A program made the translations under genes and the position numbers. 64,000 nt of DNA from positions 1-64,000 of the forward strand of contig DAOUGI010000019.1 in assembly GCA_034429215.1 (NCBI GenBank), given 5' to 3'. Positions 9,496 through 16,687 of the stretch are shown here, piece after piece. This DNA comes from JAFGOG01 sp034429215 (GTDB taxonomy: Bacteria > Chloroflexota > Anaerolineae > JAAYZQ01). The notes beneath the pieces are model-generated. The model was given only the letters and a program-made list of their open reading frames with translations, searched no databases and was not told the origin of the DNA. How positions within the stretch are numbered: position 1 is the first letter of the stretch; every line of letters begins with the position of its first letter.

Positions 9496-10365
9496 TTGCC
9501 GGCAGATCCCTTTTCGACGTTGGTGCTGATCCTGTTGACTGCGGCCGACACGGTCGGCCGGCTGTGGCCCTACGTGGCGGGCGGCATCGCCGCCGCGGCT
9601 CTACTGTCGTGGGCCGCCCGCCGCTGGCGGGTGACCGTGCCGCTGGCGCTGCCCCGGCCGCTGGCCGCCTCGCTGGCAGTGGTCGCCGGCGCGGCCTCGC
9701 CTTTGCCGACGGCGGGAGTGGCGCCGGTAGTGCTGCAGATGCGCGGGCGAGGCCTGCCGCCGGGACCGGGACTGGCCTTTGTCCTGGCCTCGCTGCTGAT
9801 CAACCCCCAGCTCTTTGTGCTGACTCTGGGCGCGTTGGGCCTGCGCTTTGCCCTGGCCCAGCTGGCGGCCGTGCTGGCAGTGAGCGCCGTCCTGGGCCTG
9901 ATCTTTGACGTTAGGCGGCCGGCGCACTGTGTCGCGGAGCAGGACGGCCGCGAGGCGCCCTCCTCGGCGCCGATTGCCCGCCTGGCCGGGCACGTGGTTT
10001 TCTATTTCCTGGTCGGCGTGCTGGCCGGCGCTGCGATCCAGGTGCTGCTGCCCCGCCTGGGCGTGCTCGACTGGCTGGCCGGGCGCGGCTGGCTGTCGAC
10101 GCCCCTGTTGGGCTGGCTGGGTGCGCCGTTGTACACCTGCGGTGGCAGCGCCGTGCCGCTGGCCCGCAGCCTGGGCCAGGCCGGCTTTAGCCAGGGCACC
10201 CTGCTGGCCTTCCTGCTGGTCGGGCCGGCCCTGCGCGGGACGTCGCTGGCCAGCCTGGGCTGTCTGCTCCCCAAACGGACGCTGATCGCCTGCCTGGTGA
10301 GCCTGGCGCTGGCCGCCGGGCTTGCCGGCTATGGCCTGGACTGGCTGCTGAGAGGGGCATCATGA
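9496..10365 (+). CDS. Predicted permease of the ArsP/YraQ-like family
   Basis: A 289-residue polytopic membrane protein with about eight hydrophobic segments in two similar halves. Each half has a loop resembling the signature of the DUF318/ArsP_1 permeases: AASPLPTAGVAPVVLQMRGR with ASLLINPQLF in the first half, and YTCGGSAVPLARSLGQAG with LVGPALRG in the second. The first loop lacks the Cys-Ser-Cys seen in many relatives; the second keeps a Cys. The start is TTG 9496 after AAAAGAGG. Its stop overlaps the next start (ATGA), so it is co-translated with the DUF362 protein. The substrate is unknown. Confidence 0.65.
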   Translation: MPADPFSTLVLILLTAADTVGRLWPYVAGGIAAAALLSWAARRWRVTVPLALPRPLAASLAVVAGAASPLPTAGVAPVVLQMRGRGLPPGPGLAFVLASLLINPQLFVLTLGALGLRFALAQLAAVLAVSAVLGLIFDVRRPAHCVAEQDGREAPSSAPIARLAGHVVFYFLVGVLAGAAIQVLLPRLGVLDWLAGRGWLSTPLLGWLGAPLYTCGGSAVPLARSLGQAGFSQGTLLAFLLVGPALRGTSLASLGCLLPKRTLIACLVSLALAAGLAGYGLDWLLRGAS

Positions 10366-12080
10366 GCCACAAGCGTTGGCGTTGGGCGTGTATCGTCGGG
10401 CTGCTGGCCCTGCTGCTGGCAGTCCGGGTAGCGCAAAGCCTGGCCGTGCCGTCGTACGCGCCAGAGGGGATGGCCCAGGTGGCGATCGTGCGGATCGGCG
10501 GTGACCTGGATGCGGCAGTCCGCCAGGCGGTAGCCAAAGCCGGCGGGCTGGACAAGGTGATCGAGCCGGGCGACACGGTGGTGATCAAGGTGAACATGGT
10601 GATGGATGCCTCGGCCGGCAGCGGCATGGTCACCGACCCGGCCGTGGCCCGGGCGGTGGTCCGGCTGGCCCGCGAGGCAGGGGCAACACAAGTGATAATC
10701 GCCGAAGGCACGGCGCAGTATGGCCAGGGCGACGCCAACCGCGACCGCGCCTGTACCCTGTCGGCCTTTCGCAACGCGGGGTATGATGCCGACGGCAACA
10801 TGGTCGACGACGCCACCGGCGCGCTGCTGATCGACCTCAACGACAGCGGCGGCACCGACGGGCGAGACCCGGCCAAGGTCAGGCAGGTCACCATACCGAT
10901 GGGGTTGATCCGCCAGGAGTACTGGCTGCCCAACGTCGTGCTCGATGCCGACGTGCTGATCAGCGTGCCGGTATTCAAGAACCATTACAACGCCGGGGTG
11001 ACGCTGGGGATGAAGAACCTGGTCGGAATGCTGCCCAACGACATCTACCACGGGCCGGGCAACATCTATGGCAAGCACAGCCTGGATCACAGCCCGGTCA
11101 ACCTGGACCGGCACATCGTCGATCTAAACCTGGCCCGCCGGCCTGATTTCGTGGTGGTCGACGGTCAGCGGGGGATGATCGACGGTCCGGTCGGCTCGCA
11201 GATCATCGAACCGCCCATGGGGCTGATCCTGGCCGGGAGTGATGTGGTGGCCCTCGATACGGTCGGTGCGCTGGTGATGGGCTATGACCCGCGGGCCATC
11301 CCCTACCTCCAGTTGGGCGCGCAGAACGGGCTGGGGATCACCGACATCGGCCACATCCAGGTGGCCGGCGTGCCGGTGGCCCAGGCCCGGCGCGATTTCC
11401 CGGCGCCTTATCCCGGTTCACCGGCCGTTCGCGCCGACGCCCAGCCGCCGTCGGCGGCGCTCAAGGCGCCCGGCGGGCAGCCTTGGTATGGCGCCGTGAC
11501 AATCGAAGTGGAGGCCGGCGACAATGACGCGGTGGCCCGGGTGGAGCTGTACCTGGACGACAAGCGAGTGGGCCTGGCGCTGGCCTGGCCCTATCAGCTC
11601 AAGCTGGACACCGGCCAATACCCAGCCGGAGCCCACACCCTGCGGGCGGTCGTCTACGATCGCAGCCTCAACCAGACCGAGGCCGTCCAGGAGGTTCAAT
11701 TCGCCGCGCCGACGGCCACTGCCACGCCGCAGCCCACGGCCACATCAACCCCGATCCCGCCAAGCGAGACACCCGCTCCGGCGGCAACGCCGGCTCCACC
11801 TTCGGCGACACCGGCCCCGCCGACTGATACGCCAGTGCCATCGCCTGTGCCAACTTTGCCGGTGACGCTCACTCCCACGGCTGTGGTCGTTCCCGCGACG
11901 ATAGTGGCCTCGGTGCCCGATGAGCCGGCCAGCGTCGAGCCGGCCGGCCAGGCAGCGGAAAGTGGGCCACCCTTCCCAGAGTGGCTTCTGTATGTGGCAG
12001 GCGCTATCCTGGGCTGCTTAATCTTGGCCTTTGCCGGGCTGGCCGTGGCCGTCGCGAAGGGACGACAAAACAGCCGCTAA
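10362..12080 (+). CDS. Membrane-anchored extracellular DUF362 protein
   Basis: A 572-residue exported protein. Residues 10-30 form an N-terminal hydrophobic signal, residues about 40-345 a DUF362 domain (VIKVNMVMDASAGSG, SVPVFKNHYNAGVTLGMKNL, HSLDHSPVNLDRHIVDL, GYDPRAIPYL), and residues about 365-455 an Ig-like Big domain. A Thr/Pro/Ala stalk (about 456-530) leads to one C-terminal transmembrane helix and a basic tail (KGRQNSR). DUF362 proteins are often cytoplasmic and fused to ferredoxin domains; here the domain appears displayed outside the cell. It is translationally coupled to the upstream permease, so the two may work together. The function of DUF362 is unsettled. Confidence 0.8.
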   Translation: MSHKRWRWACIVGLLALLLAVRVAQSLAVPSYAPEGMAQVAIVRIGGDLDAAVRQAVAKAGGLDKVIEPGDTVVIKVNMVMDASAGSGMVTDPAVARAVVRLAREAGATQVIIAEGTAQYGQGDANRDRACTLSAFRNAGYDADGNMVDDATGALLIDLNDSGGTDGRDPAKVRQVTIPMGLIRQEYWLPNVVLDADVLISVPVFKNHYNAGVTLGMKNLVGMLPNDIYHGPGNIYGKHSLDHSPVNLDRHIVDLNLARRPDFVVVDGQRGMIDGPVGSQIIEPPMGLILAGSDVVALDTVGALVMGYDPRAIPYLQLGAQNGLGITDIGHIQVAGVPVAQARRDFPAPYPGSPAVRADAQPPSAALKAPGGQPWYGAVTIEVEAGDNDAVARVELYLDDKRVGLALAWPYQLKLDTGQYPAGAHTLRAVVYDRSLNQTEAVQEVQFAAPTATATPQPTATSTPIPPSETPAPAATPAPPSATPAPPTDTPVPSPVPTLPVTLTPTAVVVPATIVASVPDEPASVEPAGQAAESGPPFPEWLLYVAGAILGCLILAFAGLAVAVAKGRQNSR

Positions 12081-12176
12081 CGGCGGTGGTTCAGAAGTAC
12101 AATCCTGCCGCCGGGGGATGCCTGACGCAGGACAGGGGCGCCGCCAGCACAGCGCCCAATAGGTCAGATATGGTTG

Positions 12177-12209
12177 TGTGGCCTGCCGAAGGGGCCCCGG
12201 CAGGCCACA
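12177..12209. terminator. Bidirectional hairpin between convergent genes
   Basis: A perfect 12-bp GC-rich stem (TGTGGCCTGCCG with its complement) around a 9-base loop, between the ends of the DUF362 gene and the DUF4332 gene. No strong T-run is present on either side, so termination efficiency is uncertain. Confidence 0.6.
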
Positions 12210-12220
12210 TCTATCTTGCT

Positions 12221-12625
12221 CTAGTAGTTAACGACGCGCGGCAGCTTCTTGGCCTGTTCGATCCAGTCCCCGACCTGCTTTTGGGTGGGCGGCCGACGGA
12301 CCAGCTTCTTCTCCACGTTGACCGCCAGCATCTTCTGGTACAGGTTCTCCGCGACGCGGCGCGCCAGCTCGACCACAGTATCCACCCCGGCCTCTTCGAG
12401 CAGGTCAGAGTATTCCGAGGCCACGCCCTTGATCCGGTACAGATCGACGTGGTTGACCCACTCCAGGATCAGGCCATGGCTGATGCCTGTCTGTTCCTCA
12501 AGAGCCTTGCGGCCCTGGGGCGTAGCGCCTTTTTCCAGCAATATCTCAGTCTTGGTAATGCCGGCTTCAACCAGCTTGGCGGCATAAACTGGGCCGATTC
12601 CTTCCACATCCATGATTCTTGCCAT
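12221..12625 (-). CDS. DUF4332 (helix-hairpin-helix-like) protein
   Basis: A 134-residue soluble protein. The N-terminus MARIMDVEGIGPVYAAKL and the later ATPQGRKALEEQTGIS carry the GIGP...L and TGIS helix-hairpin-helix-like repeats of DUF4332 proteins. The second half repeats the pattern (DLYRIKGVASEYSDLLEEAG). The start is ATG at 12625, with AAAGGAG eight bases upstream; the open frame extends further but without a ribosome site. DUF4332 proteins may bind nucleic acid, but their role is not established. A weak promoter (TTGCAT-17-TACAAA, 12687-12715, minus strand) lies upstream. Confidence 0.8.
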   Translation of the reverse strand: MARIMDVEGIGPVYAAKLVEAGITKTEILLEKGATPQGRKALEEQTGISHGLILEWVNHVDLYRIKGVASEYSDLLEEAGVDTVVELARRVAENLYQKMLAVNVEKKLVRRPPTQKQVGDWIEQAKKLPRVVNY

Positions 12626-12749
12626 TGCAGAAACTCCTTTCAGACGATGATCTTGACTGCAGGTCAGTTTTGCAGTTGATACAAACTTTGTACCACACAT
12701 CGGCGCAAAATGCAAAAGTCGGGGGCACAGTCTCTCCGATCGCGCACCT

Positions 12750-12778
12750 TTGACACGCGTCAAGTCCTATGCTATCAT
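12750..12778 (+). promoter_or_regulatory. Promoter of the acetyltransferase-thioesterase pair
   Basis: Perfect TTGACA (12750-12755), a 17-base spacer and TATCAT (12773-12778), about 75 bases before the ATG at 12853. It diverges from the DUF4332 gene. The spacer region includes the palindrome TTGACACGCGTCAA (12750-12763), which overlaps the -35 and could be an operator. Confidence 0.7.
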
Positions 12779-12852
12779 GGTCGGGCGCCCAAGAAGCGAG
12801 GTGTCATTATGTCGCTCACGGCCGGCGCGGCATGCCCAAGGAGCATAGATCA

Positions 12853-13428
12853 ATGGATGGTGATGCTAGAGTTCAATTCCTGATCGGTGAGCGGCTCTAT
12901 CTGCGGCCGCTGGAAAAGGAAGACCTTGCCCACATCCGGCGCTGGGCCAACGACTCCGAGATCCGGCAGTTGACCGGCGAGGTAACGCCCATGAGCCAGG
13001 CCGGCGCGGACGAATTCATGGAAAGGGTCCGCACTGACAAGGAGCGGGTGTGGTTCGCCGTCGTGCTGAAGGAAGGCGACCGGGTGATCGGCGAGGCCGG
13101 CCTGCTGCGCATCTTTTGGCCGTGGCGGGCGACCGACCTCACCATCATCATCGGCGACAAAAAGGCGTGGGGCCAGGGCTATGGCAGTGAGGCGATCCGC
13201 CTGCTGCTCGACTATGCTTTTGGTTACCTGAACATGCATCGCGTTTCTCTCGGCGTTGTCGGCTTTAACCGGCGGGCCCTCCGCTTTTACGAAAAGGTAG
13301 GCTTTAAGCAGGAGGGCGTCCAGCGCGACGGCTACTACTACGACCACACCTACCACGATTTTGTGATGATGAGCATCCTGGAAGACGAATTCCGCGCCAT
13401 TCGGCAAGGGGAAGGAACAGGGTCATGA
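12853..13428 (+). CDS. GNAT family N-acetyltransferase
   Basis: Predicted acetyl-CoA-dependent acetyltransferase of the RimJ/RimL type, 191 residues. It shows the acceptor-side start GERLYLRPLEKEDLAHIRRW, the beta-4/acetyl-CoA loop DKKAWGQGYGSEAIRLLLDY (the Q/RxxGxG/A signature), and the closing VGFNRRALRFYEKVGFKQEG. ATG 12853 is chosen because AAGGAG lies nine bases upstream; the frame is open back to 12769 but that stretch contains the promoter. The stop overlaps the start of the thioesterase gene (ATGA). The substrate could be a protein N-terminus or a small molecule. Confidence 0.85.
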   Translation: MDGDARVQFLIGERLYLRPLEKEDLAHIRRWANDSEIRQLTGEVTPMSQAGADEFMERVRTDKERVWFAVVLKEGDRVIGEAGLLRIFWPWRATDLTIIIGDKKAWGQGYGSEAIRLLLDYAFGYLNMHRVSLGVVGFNRRALRFYEKVGFKQEGVQRDGYYYDHTYHDFVMMSILEDEFRAIRQGEGTGS

Positions 13429-13892
13429 CCGGCAAGGCTTTTCAGGACTATTATCCCGACAATGTCGCTCACTGCTACGGCTGCGGCCGGCTGAACGAGC
13501 AGGGGTTGCAGATCAAGAGCTACTGGGATGGCGACGAGGCGGTCTGTACCTTTACCCCCCGGCCCCACCACACCGCCATCCCCGGGTATGTCTATGGCGG
13601 GCTGATCGCGTCGCTGATCGACTGCCACTCCACCGGCACGGCGGCAGCCGCCGCTTACCGCGCCGCGGGACGAGCCATGGACACCGAGCCACCCTTCCGC
13701 TTTGTGACCGGCTCGCTCCACGTGGACTATCTAAGGCCGACCCCCCTCGAGGGGCCGCTGACCGTGCGGGCCCAGGTCAAGGAGATCAAAGGCCGCAAGG
13801 TCGTCGTGACGTCCCAGCTATACGCCGGAAATGAGCTATGCGCCCGGGGTGAGGTTGTCGCCGTCCAGATGCCCGAGCACCTGCTGGCCTAG
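13425..13892 (+). CDS. PaaI-like hotdog thioesterase
   Basis: Acyl-CoA thioesterase-like protein of 155 residues. Key features are a CYGCG motif near the N-terminus, HHTAIPGYVYGGLIASLIDC (the hotdog helix with the HxGxP-like loop followed by GG and an acidic residue), and SLHVDYLRPTPLEGPLTVRA (the following strands). It is translationally coupled to the acetyltransferase. The last four bases overlap the end of the convergent ridA gene, so the two stops share bases 13889-13892. The acyl substrate is unknown. Confidence 0.82.
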   Translation: MTGKAFQDYYPDNVAHCYGCGRLNEQGLQIKSYWDGDEAVCTFTPRPHHTAIPGYVYGGLIASLIDCHSTGTAAAAAYRAAGRAMDTEPPFRFVTGSLHVDYLRPTPLEGPLTVRAQVKEIKGRKVVVTSQLYAGNELCARGEVVAVQMPEHLLA

Positions 13893-14311
13893 TGCCGGCA
13901 GTCACACTCGCATTCGCCGTGCTGGCAGTCACAGGCGACGGCAACCACATCGATCTCTACCCGTGCGGCCATCGGCAGCGCCGCCACCTGCACCGCCGAG
14001 CGAGCCGGCGGTTCCTCGGCAAAGTACTCGGCATAGACGGCGTTCATCGCCGGCCATTCCTGGATGTCCTGCAGGAACACGGTCGTCTTGACCACATGCT
14101 TCAGGCACGACCCGGCCGACTCTACAATCGCCTTGATATTCTCCAGGGCCTGGCGGGTTTGGGCCTCAATGTCGGGACCGGCAAATTTCCGGGTCTCGGG
14201 CACCAACCCCAACTGCCCGGCGCTGTAGATCAGGTCGCCCACCCGCACCGCCTGCGAGTAGGGTCCCAATGCCGCGGGTGCCTTGTCGGTAGCTATTATC
14301 TGCTTGCTCAT
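13889..14311 (-). CDS. ridA: RidA family enamine/imine deaminase with Cys-rich tail
   Basis: Hydrolyses reactive 2-aminoacrylate-type enamines. At 140 residues it is about 15 longer than usual. It has the signatures APAALGPYSQAVRVGD, the SAGQLG loop, and ARSAVQVAALPMAARVEIDVVA, with the catalytic Arg at 104. After the normal end the chain adds 15 residues containing five Cys and two His (CDCQHGECECDCRH), which look metal-binding. The start at 14311 follows GAGGGGAAAACC. It is the last gene of a minus-strand operon behind an M20 peptidase and an SDR. Confidence 0.9.
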   Translation of the reverse strand: MSKQIIATDKAPAALGPYSQAVRVGDLIYSAGQLGLVPETRKFAGPDIEAQTRQALENIKAIVESAGSCLKHVVKTTVFLQDIQEWPAMNAVYAEYFAEEPPARSAVQVAALPMAARVEIDVVAVACDCQHGECECDCRH

Positions 14312-14337
14312 GGTTTTCCCCTCGTCACCGAATAATG

Positions 14338-15108
14338 TCATCTGGCGCAGGTCTGGCTGCGGCCGCCGTCGATCGAGCAGGAGATGCCGGTTATCCACCC
14401 CGCTCGGGGCGAGGCCAGAAAGTAGATCAGCTCCGCCACCTCTTCCGGCTGGCCCACCCGGCCCAGCGGATGGGTAGTCTTGCTGTGCTCCAAGAACTTG
14501 TCGTATGCCTCCTCGGCCATGCCACCGGCGCGGTGCAGATTGGTGACGACCACGCCGGGGTTGACGGCGTTGACCCGCACCCCCTTGCTCGCCACCTCTA
14601 GCGCGACGCAGTGGGTGAGCTGGTCGACCGCTGCCTTGCTGGCACAGTAGGCCAGGATGCCGGGAAAAGCGCGGATGCCGGTCACACTGGATACATTGAC
14701 GATGGCTCCGCGGCGCTCGACCAGGTATGGCAGCGCGCACTGGATCAGGTAAAAGGGCGCCCGGGCGTTCAGATTCATCATGTAATCCCAATCCTGGAGC
14801 CGGGTAGTCTCGATCGAGCCGCTGGCGAGGATGCCCGCTGCGTTGACCAGCACGTCGATCCTGCCAAACGAGCCAACCGTCTCGCGCACCACCCGCTCGA
14901 TCTCGGCCTCGTCGGTGATATCGGCGGCGATGGCCTTGGCCTGCCCGCCCTGCGCTTCAATCGCCTGGGCCACCTCCGCCAGCTCCGCAGCCCGCCGGGC
15001 CACGATCGCCACCTGGGCGCCTTCGGCAGCAAACCTCAGTGCGGTAGCCCTCCCAATACCACTGGTCGCGCCGGTGACCAGCGCGACCTTGCCTTCCATC
15101 TCGCTCAC
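14338..15108 (-). CDS. Short-chain dehydrogenase/reductase
   Basis: NAD(P)-dependent oxidoreductase of 256 residues, resembling FabG/glucose dehydrogenases. The Rossmann cofactor motif TGATSGIGRATA is near residue 12, NAAG near residue 88, catalytic Ser in VSSVTG, and YCASK with the Tyr-Lys pair near residue 153. The end CSIDGGRSQTCAR is typical of classical SDRs. It lies 4 bases after the M20 peptidase gene and 26 bases before ridA. The role is probably in amino-acid or sugar-derivative oxidation; the substrate cannot be told. Confidence 0.88.
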   Translation of the reverse strand: MSEMEGKVALVTGATSGIGRATALRFAAEGAQVAIVARRAAELAEVAQAIEAQGGQAKAIAADITDEAEIERVVRETVGSFGRIDVLVNAAGILASGSIETTRLQDWDYMMNLNARAPFYLIQCALPYLVERRGAIVNVSSVTGIRAFPGILAYCASKAAVDQLTHCVALEVASKGVRVNAVNPGVVVTNLHRAGGMAEEAYDKFLEHSKTTHPLGRVGQPEEVAELIYFLASPRAGWITGISCSIDGGRSQTCAR

Positions 15109-15112
15109 CGAT

Positions 15113-16501
15113 CTATTTTCCTTTCTTGGTACCGGAAAACAGGGAATAGTAGTGGATCAGCGTCTCGATCCCTTGGTAGAAACAGGCCAGGTTGATCTTT
15201 TCGTTGGGCGCGTGGTTGTTGTCATCGGGCAGGCCAAAGCCGATCATAACGATCGGCACGCCGAGCAGATCCTGGAAATCACGGACAATCGGCACGGTGC
15301 CGCCACCCCGCTCAAAAGCCGGCGAAAAGCCCGTGCCGAGCCGGTAAGCTTCGGCCGCCGCCAGGACCGCCGGTCCATGCAGGTCGACGATCACGGGGCG
15401 GGCGGCTCCCAAGGTGCGCACCTCCAGCTCGACCGTGCGTGGGGCACTGGCTCGCAGATATGCCTCAAAGAGCCTGGCGATTTCCCCTGGATCCTGGTCT
15501 GGGACCAGGCGCATGCTGACTTTGGCTGCGGCGCGGGCGGGGATCACCGTCTTTTTGCCCGCCGCGACAAACCCGCCGGGCATGCCGTGAATGTCCAGGG
15601 TAGGCCGGGCGCAGGCGCGCTCTGTCGCCGTGTACCCCTTCTCCCCGGCCAGTGCCGGCACGCCGGCCAAAAGGCGCAGTTGCTCATCGGTGACAGGCAG
15701 GCGAGCCAGCAGCATCCGCTCCTCGTCGCTAAGCGGCCGCACCCGGTTGTAAAAGCCCGGAATGAGCACACGATGGCTAACCGGATCTGTTAGCTGCGCC
15801 AGGAGGCGGACCAACACGTTGAACGGGTTATCCACTACCCCACCGAACGTGCCAGAGTGCAGGTCCTGGGTCGGGCCGCGCACCTCCACTTCCATGTAGG
15901 TCAGACCCCGCAGGCCATAACTGATCAGCGGCACTTGTGGGCTGAGCATGGCCTGATCACAGATCATCACGGCGTCGGCGACAAACATCTGGCGGTGGCT
16001 CTCGACAAAGGGGGCCAAATTAGGACTGGTGATCTCCTCTTCGCCCTCAAACAGGAGCTTGAGGTTGATCGGCAGCCGGCCGCCGCCTTTAAGATGGGCT
16101 TCTGCGGCAGCGACGATGGCAAAGATCTGCCCCTTGTCATCTGACGCGCCGCGGGCAAATAGGTCACCGCCCCGAACCGCCGGCTCAAAGGGCGGCGTGT
16201 GCCACTCGGTCAGCGGATCGACCGGCTGGACGTCATAGTGGCCGTAGGCCAACAGCGTTGGCGCCTGTGACCCGGCGCCCAGCCACTCGGCGTAAACCAC
16301 CGGGTGCCCACCGGTGGGCATGACCTCTGCGGGCTCCATGCCGATCCCCTTGAGATAATCGGCCAGCCACAGGGCCGCCCGCTCCATATCCGGCTTGTGC
16401 TCGGCCAGTGTGCTGATGCTTGGAATGCGAAGCAGGTCGCTCAGCGAGCCCAAATGCTGTTGGCGACGGTCTCGGGCATAGTTCAACGCAGCGTCTGTCA
16501 C
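15113..16501 (-). CDS. M20 family metallopeptidase (dipeptidase)
   Basis: Zinc exopeptidase of 462 residues related to carnosinase/ArgE-type enzymes. Metal-binding motifs appear in order: LLAYGHYDVQPVDP (first His and following Asp), ARGASDDKGQ (bridging Asp), and FEGEEEITSPN (catalytic Glu-Glu). The dimerisation (lid) domain follows with DLHSGTFGGVVDNP, and PIVRDFQDLLG near the end. The start is GTG 16501 after GAGAGGAATAGGCT. It is the first gene of the operon with SDR and RidA, so the operon may degrade dipeptides and handle reactive intermediates. Confidence 0.88.
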   Translation of the reverse strand: MTDAALNYARDRRQQHLGSLSDLLRIPSISTLAEHKPDMERAALWLADYLKGIGMEPAEVMPTGGHPVVYAEWLGAGSQAPTLLAYGHYDVQPVDPLTEWHTPPFEPAVRGGDLFARGASDDKGQIFAIVAAAEAHLKGGGRLPINLKLLFEGEEEITSPNLAPFVESHRQMFVADAVMICDQAMLSPQVPLISYGLRGLTYMEVEVRGPTQDLHSGTFGGVVDNPFNVLVRLLAQLTDPVSHRVLIPGFYNRVRPLSDEERMLLARLPVTDEQLRLLAGVPALAGEKGYTATERACARPTLDIHGMPGGFVAAGKKTVIPARAAAKVSMRLVPDQDPGEIARLFEAYLRASAPRTVELEVRTLGAARPVIVDLHGPAVLAAAEAYRLGTGFSPAFERGGGTVPIVRDFQDLLGVPIVMIGFGLPDDNNHAPNEKINLACFYQGIETLIHYYSLFSGTKKGK

Positions 16502-16620
16502 AGCCTATTCCTCTCGTCAGGCCTCACCTAATTGAAGCCATTGCCGATAGCATACCACAGGACAGCACTGCCGTCAACAAGCATGGGATTGGACGCACAT
16601 GGCTTTTCCGCGGCCCAGGT

Positions 16621-16649
16621 TTGCCTGGGCAGCAAATCTGGGCTATACT
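16621..16649 (+). promoter_or_regulatory. Promoter of the D-aminoacylase operon
   Basis: TTGCCT (16621-16626), a 17-base spacer and TATACT (16644-16649), with the ATG 38 bases further on. It faces away from the M20 operon. Confidence 0.65.
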
Positions 16650-16687
16650 TGGTTTCTAAACATGTTCACAGATTGAGCGAGACAAGG

